Below are positions 7,986 to 13,321 of a stretch of DNA of 13,321 nucleotides, one piece after another. The DNA is from Eggerthella sp. CAG:209 (GTDB lineage: Bacteria; Actinomycetota; Coriobacteriia; Coriobacteriales; Eggerthellaceae): the NCBI GenBank assembly GCA_000436075.1, contig FR884611.1, forward strand, positions 1 to 13,321, written 5' to 3'. The position numbers and the translations under genes are program-made. The notes beneath the pieces are model-generated. The model saw only the letters and a list, made by a program, of their open reading frames with translations, did not search any database and was not told where the DNA came from. Each line of letters begins with the position of its first letter. The first letter of the stretch is position 1.

Positions 7986-8062
7986 GAAAGCCACTCTGAA
8001 CGCCATTCCTGTTAGATGTTCAAAGAGCATCTTCATTCAGCTTGAAGCAATGAAGCGCATGA

Positions 8063-8087
8063 AAAAGGAGGCCCGTAGCCTCCTTTT
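8063..8087 (-). terminator. Terminator of the TSUP gene (possibly bidirectional)
   Basis: A perfect 10-bp stem AAAAGGAGGC / GCCTCCTTTT with a 5-base loop. On the - strand it is followed by a further T then C (five Ts in all), fitting termination of the TSUP transcript about 75 nt after its stop. On the + strand four Ts are followed by GAAC, so it could also stop read-through from the GT2 side. It lies in the loop region of the long inverted repeat. Confidence 0.82.
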
Positions 8088-8111
8088 GAACAGCGGAATG
8101 GGTGGCTTGAG

Positions 8112-8159
8112 GCGCTCCAGACCCCAGCCCGACACCGCCATGCGGCGCGCATTCCGAAC
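8112..8159 (-). repeat. Right arm of long inverted repeat
   Basis: Reverse complement of 7938-7985 apart from one extra base. It starts two bases after the end of the intact TSUP gene, so it lies in that gene's 3' untranslated region before the terminator at 8063-8087. The arms are identical over 37 bp, although the adjoining TSUP coding copies have clearly diverged. Confidence 0.9.
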
Positions 8160-8161
8160 AC

Positions 8162-8875
8162 TTATTTAATTAAAAGCACGCAGCCAATTACAGTAAGCAG
8201 GACGTAGGTGAACTTCACGAACTGCTCTTGGCTGATGCGCTTCTGGATAAGGCCGCCCAACCAGGTGGAAAGAATAAGCAAGGGGATGCACACTGCCAAC
8301 GTAAGCAAGCCATCACCGCCAAGTGAGCCGCCTTGAATGCCATAAAGAGCATAGGCACCGTTCAGGAACACCCAGGTCATAGTGGTGGTTGCCCGGAACG
8401 CTTCCTTATCCCGAATCTTCTGCAAAGCGTAAATAGCCAGGAAAGAGCCGCCAGAAACAAACATGCCCTGAATAAGGCCGGCTATGGCAAGAATGCAGTA
8501 CAGAAGCCAATCGGGTAAAAGCTTATTGTTCTTGTTAAAGAACAAGCCGCGGATAGCAATAATCAAAACCGCAACACCGTATACCTTAGAAAGGATACTC
8601 AGCGGGGCAATGGTGTTGATCCACGCGCCAATGGCCATGAAAATCGCCATGATCACGCACATCTTCGCAAGTTCTTTCCACACCACATGCTTGATACCTG
8701 TGAAAGCGATAAGCACGCTGGCAAGAAATCCGGTGCAGTTCAACACCACGATGGACTCTTCGTGGCCAATGGTGGCCATGCCCACTGGCATTGCGAAGAT
8801 ATTGCCCGCGAAGCCGGTAATACCGTTAATTAGGTAGGCGAAGAAAAACGTGCCCCAGAATAGGTATTTTTCCAT
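8162..8875 (-). CDS. TSUP family (TauE/SafE) membrane transporter
   Basis: Inner-membrane protein of the sulfite exporter TauE/SafE superfamily. Members move sulfite, sulfoacetate, thiosulfate or other small organic or sulfur anions. The 237-residue protein is almost wholly hydrophobic, with about seven or eight helices. It shows the two-fold repeat: ITGFAGNIFAMPVGM in the first half (about 19-33) and IQGMFVSGGSFLAIYAL in the second (about 135-151), both glycine-rich re-entrant-type segments typical of the family. The C-terminus is short and hydrophobic. The start at 8875 has AAAGGGGA about seven bases upstream on the - strand. The gene stands alone, converges on the GT2 gene and has its own terminator. 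Odd point: a diverged inverted copy of its last 45 or so codons lies 260-320 bp away. The substrate cannot be assigned. Confidence 0.88.
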   Translation of the reverse strand: MEKYLFWGTFFFAYLINGITGFAGNIFAMPVGMATIGHEESIVVLNCTGFLASVLIAFTGIKHVVWKELAKMCVIMAIFMAIGAWINTIAPLSILSKVYGVAVLIIAIRGLFFNKNNKLLPDWLLYCILAIAGLIQGMFVSGGSFLAIYALQKIRDKEAFRATTTMTWVFLNGAYALYGIQGGSLGGDGLLTLAVCIPLLILSTWLGGLIQKRISQEQFVKFTYVLLTVIGCVLLIK

Positions 8876-8931
8876 GAACTTCCCCTTTAACGCGCCTCCC
8901 CCAGGCGCATTTCATCCGCGAATATGGAAGC

Positions 8932-8961
8932 CACTTTACTCTTGTAGAGTGAATAGTGCAA
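8932..8961 (-). promoter_or_regulatory. Candidate TSUP promoter with internal palindrome
   Basis: On the - strand TTGCAC (8956-8961) and TAAAGT (8933-8938) are separated by exactly 17 bp. Inside that spacer is an inverted repeat ACTCT-TGT-AGAGT (8938-8950), flanked by CACT and AGTG. A palindrome between the promoter boxes is a classic repressor position. Both hexamers match consensus only partially, so this is tentative. Confidence 0.3.
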
Positions 8962-9375
8962 AACCGACAGGGAAAAGCGCCCTGCAGGTTTTATTGGCAA
9001 TTAAAGGCAACGTCGGCATCGTTGCCCAGAGCGGGCTTCATTGGGCTTCCCAACAATGCAGGATCTGCCAGACTCCACGTAATGCAGGCTCTGTGAAGTT
9101 TCGATATCGGCACAAATTGCGCTAAGTGCCGACCACGCAGTTTCCACGTCCGATGTAGATTAAACGGGTTTTGCGTCCAGAATGATGCCGCGTCAACGTC
9201 GTGTCCCAATGAGGGCAACGCAAAGCTCTTGCGCCCGCCTCGTCGATTGACGGCGTCCCACATGCACACAGCACTTACTTTCACCGTTTTCACCGCATCG
9301 CTCGATTACGCTACACTTAAACGGATTTACGCGGCGCGCTAAAACCACCACGCAAATCAAAAAACCAATTTATCT

Positions 9376-9392
9376 CTTGCGGTTACCGCAAG
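9376..9392 (+). promoter_or_regulatory. 17-bp palindrome upstream of murB
   Basis: CTTGCGGTTACCGCAAG has perfect 8-bp arms around a single central T. It lies 77 bp before the murB start. Its TTGCGG could serve as a poor -35 with TCAAAT (9400-9405) as -10 at a 17-bp spacing, so a bound regulator would block the promoter. With a one-base centre it suits a protein-binding site better than an RNA hairpin. The regulator is unknown. Confidence 0.45.
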
Positions 9393-9468
9393 CCATCGGT
9401 CAAATAGGCAGGCACATTTGCGCAGCCGCAACAAAACACTCGGAACCAAACACGATAAGTAGGCATAT

Positions 9469-10395
9469 ATGAATATCGAAGAACTCAATACCGCTCTTGC
9501 TCAAATCTTTGCCAGCGACGATCTGCTAAAAAATGAGCCCATGAGCAAACACACCACGTTCCGCTGCGGCGGTCCCGCTCAGTTCTTCGTTCGAGCAAGC
9601 AATGCCGCAGACATTACCGCGGCAATCAGCGCCGCCGAAAAGGCAGATGCTCCCTGGTGGATCGTAGGCTGCGGAAGCGATTTGCTCGTTTCCGATGCAG
9701 GCTTGCCTGGTGTGGTTATCGAAATTGGCGAGCGCATGGCCCACATTTCCATCGACGGATCCATTGTTCATGCTCAAGCTGGAGCAACCAATGAAGCTGT
9801 TGCGCAAGCGGCGCTCGAAGCGGAGCTTACAGGTTACGAGTTTGCCAGCGGAATCCCAGGTTCTGTTGGTGGAGCGGCAATCATGAACGCAGGCGCCTAC
9901 GATGGCGAGTTCAAAGATGTTGCGGTTAGCGTTTCCTGCCTCTTCCCCGATGGTACGGTTCGCGAAATCCCTGCAGAAGAAGCCGATTGGAGTTATCGCC
10001 ACAGCATGATGAGCGATAAGGGGCTTGTTGTGCTGGGGGCAACCCTTCAACTTGCGGCAGGAGACAAGGATGAGATTCGCGCCAAGATGGACGACTTGTC
10101 CCAACGCCGCTCTTCCAAGCAGCCTCTCGAAATGGCAAGCGCAGGCAGCACGTTCAAGCGCCCAGAAGGCTATTTTGCAGGCAAACTCATTCAGGATTCA
10201 GGCATGCAAGGCCATTCAGTTGGGGATGCCCAGGTTTCCACCAAGCATGCTGGTTTCGTGGTGAATACCGGCAACGCAAGTGCAGCCGATGTCTTGCAGG
10301 TTATCCGCGACGTGCAAGCGGCAGTAGCAGACCAGTTCGGCGTTACGCTTGAAACCGAAGTGCGTATGTGGGGATTTGACCCCACCAATAACTAG
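9469..10395 (+). CDS. murB: UDP-N-acetylenolpyruvoylglucosamine reductase (MurB)
   Basis: Cytoplasmic FAD enzyme that uses NADPH to reduce UDP-GlcNAc-enolpyruvate to UDP-MurNAc, the second committed step of peptidoglycan precursor synthesis. The 308-residue product has the FAD-binding region with VGCGSDLLVSD (66-76) and SGIPGSVGGAAIMNAGAYDGE (127-147). It also has YRHS with Arg 177 and SAGSTFKRP (224-232), whose Ser 227 is the proton-donor serine. A C-terminal Glu in TLETEVRMWG (Glu 297) completes the active site. Length and spacing resemble the shorter, Gram-positive-type (type II) enzymes. The ATG at 9469 has only a modest AGTAGG seven bases upstream. The gene is not in a mur/fts cluster here. 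It ends 17 bp from a convergent small gene and has no terminator of its own in that gap. Confidence 0.96.
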   Translation: MNIEELNTALAQIFASDDLLKNEPMSKHTTFRCGGPAQFFVRASNAADITAAISAAEKADAPWWIVGCGSDLLVSDAGLPGVVIEIGERMAHISIDGSIVHAQAGATNEAVAQAALEAELTGYEFASGIPGSVGGAAIMNAGAYDGEFKDVAVSVSCLFPDGTVREIPAEEADWSYRHSMMSDKGLVVLGATLQLAAGDKDEIRAKMDDLSQRRSSKQPLEMASAGSTFKRPEGYFAGKLIQDSGMQGHSVGDAQVSTKHAGFVVNTGNASAADVLQVIRDVQAAVADQFGVTLETEVRMWGFDPTNN

Positions 10396-10412
10396 CGCGG
10401 CGTCTTGCTAAT

Positions 10413-10646
10413 TTAGTGCGCTTCGTGTAGATCAATAGTCATAGCGTACGCAAGATAGAACGCCACAACCGTCATCGCCGCAAAGACCACTGCCCACGCC
10501 CACGCCGCTTCAGCGATGGAAAATACTACAATGCCTGAGGATAAAGCGCCCGCAACAAACGTCATAGCCCGAGCGGCTTTACGCATGGGGACATACTTCA
10601 GGCCTTCGGCCTGTGCCTTGCTTGCGTTCTTCACGTTTTTAGCCAT
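10413..10646 (-). CDS. Small two-helix membrane protein, hypothetical
   Basis: A 77-residue protein I do not recognise. It has a basic N-terminus (about 1-26, with many Lys and Arg) and two predicted transmembrane helices at about 28-45 and 48-70, joined by a very short turn. A short acidic/His tail ends it. By the positive-inside rule both ends should be cytoplasmic. It is accepted as real because GGAGGTG lies five or so bases before its ATG on the - strand and composition fits a membrane protein. It converges on murB with 17 bp between stops. A strong hairpin lies just upstream of its ribosome site. No function is proposed. Confidence 0.75.
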   Translation of the reverse strand: MAKNVKNASKAQAEGLKYVPMRKAARAMTFVAGALSSGIVVFSIAEAAWAWAVVFAAMTVVAFYLAYAMTIDLHEAH

Positions 10647-10669
10647 AACCGCACCTCCGATGAATTAAA

Positions 10670-10717
10670 GAGGGTGCCCCATTCGCTAATAGAATGGGGG
10701 CACCCTCGTTTGTTTTC
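10670..10717. terminator. Strong hairpin, terminator for murB read-through and/or leader attenuator
   Basis: GAGGGTGCCCCATTC (10670-10684) pairs with GAATGGGGGCACCCTC (10692-10707), 15 bp with one bulged base and a 7-base loop. On the + strand GTTTGTTTTC follows, fitting a terminator for transcripts from murB, which has none closer. On the - strand TTTAATTC follows, and the ribosome site of the 77-residue gene begins about ten bases later. Transcripts entering from the right would therefore carry the hairpin in their leader. Confidence 0.8.
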
Positions 10718-10743
10718 GCATTCATCGTAACTGCGAAGTATTT

Positions 10744-10808
10744 CCGTTGTGCAACGGTCTTGTTGCCATGTTGGGTCGTTTCCGAATCGTCCCCTTCGAA
10801 AACGAAGG
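10744..10808. other. Pair of short perfect hairpins in the non-coding gap
   Basis: CCGTTG-TG-CAACGG (10744-10757) and CCTTCG-AAAA-CGAAGG (10793-10808) are perfect inverted repeats. They lie between the terminator at 10670-10717 and the periodic repeat at 10834-11048. Between them, TTTCCGAATCGTCC (10779-10792) is close to the reverse complement of the repeat core at 10875-10888 (11 of 14 positions). A longer fold bringing the two together is possible. No gene is visible in this stretch. Confidence 0.45.
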
Positions 10809-10833
10809 CCCCTCAAGTCACAAGCATCTTTTT

Positions 10834-11048
10834 GCGGATGCAGCCAATCCAAAACAAAGCGATCTTATGGACGAGGCCGATTCGGACCGAAAATGCCCTT
10901 GCAAATAGAGACGATCGGGTCGAAACCTTAAAAGACGATGCCGGACCAGACCGAAACGTCCACAGATGAAGCTGATTCTGTCCGAAAAAACTCCCCGCTA
11001 ACAAGACCGGGCTCAGACCGCAGAGCCTTTTACAGGTGAGGCTGATCG
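10834..11048 (+). repeat. Degenerate tandem repeat, period about 31-36 bp
   Basis: A core resembling GACGAtGCcGATtcgGACCG followed by AAAA recurs. The clearest copies are at 10870-10893, 10934-10957 and 10965-10988. Weaker ones are near 10834-10855, 10910-10926, 11001-11024 and 11033-11048. Measured at the GACCG-equivalent positions (about 10846, 10885, 10918, 10949, 10980, 11016 and 11044) the steps are 39, 33, 31, 31, 36 and 28. Copies are too diverged and linkers too short for CRISPR. The last copy runs into the 3' end of the zinc-ribbon gene. Function unknown. Confidence 0.5.
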
Positions 11049-11374
11049 AAGCTCGGCTTCATGCTGCCATCCTCCGGACGATTGAACAGCGTTTCTTCAC
11101 CACAATCTTTGCATGTGCCCACCAGAACCTTGCGGGGCATGAATGTCAGCACGACGTAAGCGATGGCAAACGCGATAGAGAAATATGGCATTACAAATGC
11201 GATGCCGATAATAACGATCGCCGTGATTACATGCACGTACCACTTGCTGGGAACGCGGCGCTTTTCAGCCGTGTACTCAAAATGGGTGCCGCCGCAATAC
11301 GGGCAGATAATCACCGTTTCGTCGTTCTTTCTTTTATTGGGATTGGTTTTCTGGTTCTTTTTCTTGGAGCTCAT
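11030..11374 (-). CDS. Zinc-ribbon membrane protein with split ribbon, hypothetical
   Basis: A 114-residue protein. After a Lys/Asn-rich N-terminus it has CPYC (Cys 24, Cys 27), then two hydrophobic helices (about 46-62 and 64-79) with almost no loop, then CKDC (Cys 88, Cys 91). The four cysteines match a zinc-ribbon pair of knuckles. Because a helical hairpin separates them, both knuckles face the same, probably cytoplasmic, side and can bind one zinc together. The ATG at 11374 has GGAGGG seven bases upstream on the - strand. An 11-codon open frame (11406-11371) ends in TGA overlapping this ATG as ATGA. The final codons overlap the last unit of the periodic repeat. No function is assigned; a membrane-tethered nucleic-acid or protein-binding ribbon is one possibility. 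Confidence 0.82.
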   Translation of the reverse strand: MSSKKKNQKTNPNKRKNDETVIICPYCGGTHFEYTAEKRRVPSKWYVHVITAIVIIGIAFVMPYFSIAFAIAYVVLTFMPRKVLVGTCKDCGEETLFNRPEDGSMKPSFDQPHL

Positions 11375-11406
11375 CCAGCATCCCTCCGTACAAATTCATC
11401 CAGCAT
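11371..11406 (-). other. Possible 11-residue leader ORF overlapping the zinc-ribbon gene start
   Basis: On the - strand ATG at 11406 opens MLDEFVRRDAG and stops at TGA 11373-11371, which overlaps the next gene's ATG by the ATGA arrangement used in translational coupling. The 11-bp sequence ATGCTGGATGA occurs at both ends of the frame (11406-11396 and 11381-11371). There is no ribosome site near its ATG, so it may be chance. The second gene's own GGAGGG lies inside it. Confidence 0.25.
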
Positions 11407-11981
11407 GATTGCTATGCCGAATGCCCTCTCTCTACACGCACGCCATTTCCCCTTTGTTGCTTCACCCTAAGCGCAAATCACAGCCCCGCCATCAAAGGCA
11501 AAGCTCAACGATCTCTACTCACTTTGCCACGAGCACGCGCTGCTTCGAATACATGCTTCGCTTTAACGCAGGGCAAGCCTAAAAGGCACGCGTTTTATAC
11601 GATGAGCATAAGAATACCACCTGCACCACTGGGCATCTGCACGGCATCGCCATCCGTTACCTATCTATATTCGTAAGAAATGAATCCATAGAAATTGAAT
11701 GAGATAGACGAATAGATTCCCAATAGATCGAGAAATAATTCACCTCTTCCTCGTATCATAGCTAAAAGCTATCGGTTCCTATTCGAAAATGAATATTACC
11801 CATTCGCATCGAACATGTTCGGTTTTTTACCGAGGAGTAGCATACACAAACGTTTGCGCACCCGCGCAACAGAACTCTACGAATCCAAGGCGTCATGAGT
11901 GGGCCCGAGGGAGGCTCCTTGCAGGGGATACCGTCTTCGTTTCAAACGAGCAGCATGTCCAAAGAATGTAAGGAGAACGAA
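11375..11981. other. Long leader and regulatory region upstream of the MFS gene
   Basis: This 607-bp divergent gap has no convincing gene. From about 11640 to 11830 it is markedly AT-richer than its surroundings, as promoter regions often are. It contains AATAGAT twice, 11 bp apart (11711 and 11722), preceded by GATAGAC (11703). It also contains an inverted repeat ATAGCT-AAA-AGCTAT (11758-11772), a 12-bp palindrome CGAACATGTTCG (11810-11821) followed by a T-run, and the LacI/PurR-like site at 11845-11860. No well-spaced -35/-10 pair stands out. The arrangement suggests tight transcriptional control of the transporter. Confidence 0.5.
11845..11860 (+). promoter_or_regulatory. LacI/PurR-family operator-like palindrome upstream of the MFS gene
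   Basis: ACACAAACGTTTGCGC contains the perfect 10-bp palindrome CAAACGTTTG (11847-11856) with a central CG. It matches the known PurR box ACGCAAACGTTTGCGT at 14 of 16 positions. LacI-family repressors favour such central-CG sites. It lies about 120 bp before the likely MFS start. No LacI-family gene is in the window, so the regulator is inferred only from the site. Confidence 0.4.
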
Positions 11982-13271
11982 TTGTCTGCAGCAGCAGAAA
12001 AGGTAAAGCACTACGGCTTCGCGCTGGCAACGGTGTACATGTGCTATTTCACCTACGGCATCCAGGCCCTGATCTTGAGCCAGAACAAAGTCAACTTCTA
12101 CACCCAATGGGGTATCACCGACCCCACCGCAGGTTCCGCTGCGGTTTCGATGGCAATTGCTGCCATGGGATTCGGCAAACTGCTAAGCGTATGGATTGGC
12201 GGCGAGCTCTCCGACCGCGTCGGACGTAAGAAGTTCGCCGTCGCAGGCGCTGTTGCCTACATCATCTGCTTCACCATGATGCTGCTGGCAACCGACGCAA
12301 CCGCTTGTTACATCGCCGCCTTCTTGTCTGGCGTTGCAACATCCGGCTTCTGGGACGCAGCCCTCTACCCCGCCGCACAGGAAGCAGAGCCCAAATACGC
12401 TGCCTCTGGCGTTATCGGCATCAAGGCTGCCGTTTCCGTTATGGGCGTTATCTACCCCATCTTCGTTGCAGCATTCAGTGCACCTCATATTTGGCACGTT
12501 AACATCTATCTGCCTATCGTGCTTTCCGTTGTATGTCTGATCATGACCATCGTCACGCCCTTCCGTTACGATGACGAACGTGCCACCAAAACCGATGGCA
12601 ACAACGGCATAGACGAAGCTCAGGCTGAAATTCAGGCGGCAAAAGACGCCATGCTCAAAAAGCCAGGCGTGCTGGTTCAGGTATTCACCCTGGTCATGGC
12701 CTTCATCTGCATGTTTATCATGTACGGCGCACAGCAGTACACCAAGGCATTCGGCATGGCCAACCTTGGCCTCGACGAAATGGGCGGTGCCGCTCTTGCC
12801 TCCATTTACACCGTGGGTTCCATTACCGCTGTGTTCTTCTGGGCAGTAGTAATGGGCAAGCTTCGTTGGAACCCACTGAAGGTTCTGTTGATCGACTTCG
12901 CTTTCTCCGCTCTGGCCCTGACTTTGGTATTGGTTGTTCCCAATGTCGCCATCGTATACGTTGCCATCGCGCTACTCGGCTTCTTCGCTGCGGGCGGCGC
13001 TTTGCAGACGGGCTTGGTTGTTCGCCAGAACTACTGCCCCGGCCCTAAGGGTCGCAACACCGGAATGTACATGACCTTCATGGGTGTTGGCGCAACCTTC
13101 CTTCCCTTTATCGTTGGCGCGATGACTACCGCCATGGGAGAAACCGGCGCACTGTACACCATGATGGGCCTGCTGCTCGCAGCGGCTATCGTTGGCCTGT
13201 TATTCTGCATCTACCTGGCAATTCAGTCGAAGCCCCTGTTCGGCTACGGCATCAACCACAAGATGGATTAG
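11982..13271 (+). CDS. Major facilitator superfamily (MFS) transporter
   Basis: Twelve-helix secondary transporter in the cytoplasmic membrane. The hallmark MFS motif A is present between helices 2 and 3 as GGELSDRVGRKK (73-84). The long charged central loop between helices 6 and 7 lies at about 197-230 and is rich in Ala, Glu and Lys. The C-terminus is short and cytoplasmic. I choose TTG at 11982 because AAGGAG lies six bases upstream; it gives 429 residues beginning SAAAEKVKHYGFALATVYM. In-frame ATGs at 11955 and 11895 lack good ribosome sites and add residues with no family match. The gene is alone, with a long palindrome-rich leader. The window ends inside what may be its terminator (CGGCA/TGCCG, 13308-13321). 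The substrate is not apparent: no sugar, drug or oxalate signature was recognised. Confidence 0.9.
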   Translation: MSAAAEKVKHYGFALATVYMCYFTYGIQALILSQNKVNFYTQWGITDPTAGSAAVSMAIAAMGFGKLLSVWIGGELSDRVGRKKFAVAGAVAYIICFTMMLLATDATACYIAAFLSGVATSGFWDAALYPAAQEAEPKYAASGVIGIKAAVSVMGVIYPIFVAAFSAPHIWHVNIYLPIVLSVVCLIMTIVTPFRYDDERATKTDGNNGIDEAQAEIQAAKDAMLKKPGVLVQVFTLVMAFICMFIMYGAQQYTKAFGMANLGLDEMGGAALASIYTVGSITAVFFWAVVMGKLRWNPLKVLLIDFAFSALALTLVLVVPNVAIVYVAIALLGFFAAGGALQTGLVVRQNYCPGPKGRNTGMYMTFMGVGATFLPFIVGAMTTAMGETGALYTMMGLLLAAAIVGLLFCIYLAIQSKPLFGYGINHKMD

Positions 13272-13307
13272 GGCAAACGCTACAAGCAAGAACTTACTCT
13301 GGGGGCT

Positions 13308-13321
13308 CGGCACTGTTGCCG
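13308..13321 (+). terminator. Partial terminator-like hairpin at the window edge
   Basis: CGGCA (13308-13312) and TGCCG (13317-13321) can pair around four bases. The preceding GGGGGCT would extend the stem if AGCCCCC follows beyond the window. It lies 37 bp after the MFS stop. The right side and any T-tract are cut off. Confidence 0.35.

Larger units (their letters stand above)
8876..9468. other. Long non-coding gap between the TSUP gene and murB
   Basis: This 593-bp divergent region contains several hairpins. GCGCCT/AGGCGC (8892-8908) lies just before the TSUP ribosome site. A two-part stem spans 8960-8992 (AAAACC/GGTTTT enclosing CAGGG/CCCTG), and GGCAACG/CGTTGCC lies at 9006-9026. CGGCAC/GTGCCG occurs around 9108-9131. 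A 17-bp palindrome lies upstream of murB (9376-9392). Between about 9040 and 9210 there are segments resembling, in reverse orientation, the periodic repeat found at 10834-11048. The + and - open frames here (such as 8991-9293 on the - strand) show no domain or ribosome site I would trust. Confidence 0.5.

Noticed and set aside
7938..8159. Classic MITE or insertion-sequence remnant
   Set aside because: Long terminal inverted repeats suggest it, but no target-site duplication is visible and homology continues outward into TSUP coding sequence on both sides. An inverted duplication explains it better.
8991..9293. 100-codon - strand frame upstream of the TSUP gene
   Set aside because: No ribosome site or domain; it overlaps the reverse-orientation repeat-like units and several hairpins.
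10834..11048. CRISPR array
   Set aside because: Repeat copies are too divergent, linkers are only about 8-15 bp and partly related to each other, and no cas gene is nearby.
11036..11470. 144-codon + strand frame opposite the zinc-ribbon gene
   Set aside because: It is the antisense shadow of a gene with a good ribosome site and clear CxxC motifs.

Overview
The window is a chromosomal stretch of moderate GC (mid-50s by eye, not computed) from a bacterium. Actinobacterial class Coriobacteriia, near family Eggerthellaceae, is my best guess. It rests on overall protein character, strong GGAGG-type ribosome sites mixed with GTG and TTG starts, and long non-coding gaps; no rRNA or marker gene confirms it. 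No tRNA, rRNA, insertion sequence, phage gene or CRISPR array was seen.

Layout, left to right. (1) A lone small heat-shock gene (Hsp20, + strand) sits behind a perfect CIRCE operator and ends in a strong terminator. (2) A two-gene + strand operon encodes a MacB-type ABC exporter: an ATPase, then a 1036-residue permease with two FtsX modules and a long extracellular coiled coil. (3) A convergent gap carries a 34-bp direct repeat. (4) A - strand polyprenyl-phosphate sugar-1-phosphate transferase (WecA/TagO type) and a divergent + strand GT2 glycosyltransferase flank a 439-bp divergent gap; both fit cell-surface glycan assembly. (5) A - strand TSUP/TauE-type anion exporter faces a decayed inverted copy of its own 3' end. 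The two copies are joined by a long inverted repeat with 37 perfectly paired bases. (6) After a 593-bp non-coding gap comes murB (peptidoglycan precursor synthesis, +). It converges on a 77-residue two-helix membrane protein (-) with only 17 bp between them. (7) Next is a non-coding region with a degenerate repeat of roughly 31-36 bp, then a 114-residue membrane protein whose zinc ribbon is split by a transmembrane hairpin (-). (8) A 607-bp leader rich in palindromes, including a LacI/PurR-like site, precedes an MFS transporter (+) that probably starts at TTG.

The protein-coding genes are mostly ordinary. The least explained signals are non-coding: the TSUP-derived inverted duplication, the periodic repeat at about 10.84-11.05 kb with similar reverse-orientation units at about 9.04-9.21 kb, the 34-bp repeat near 5.1 kb, and the MFS leader. 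I did not find a convincing new defence or mobile system; the repeat family and the inverted duplication are the best candidates for undescribed biology.
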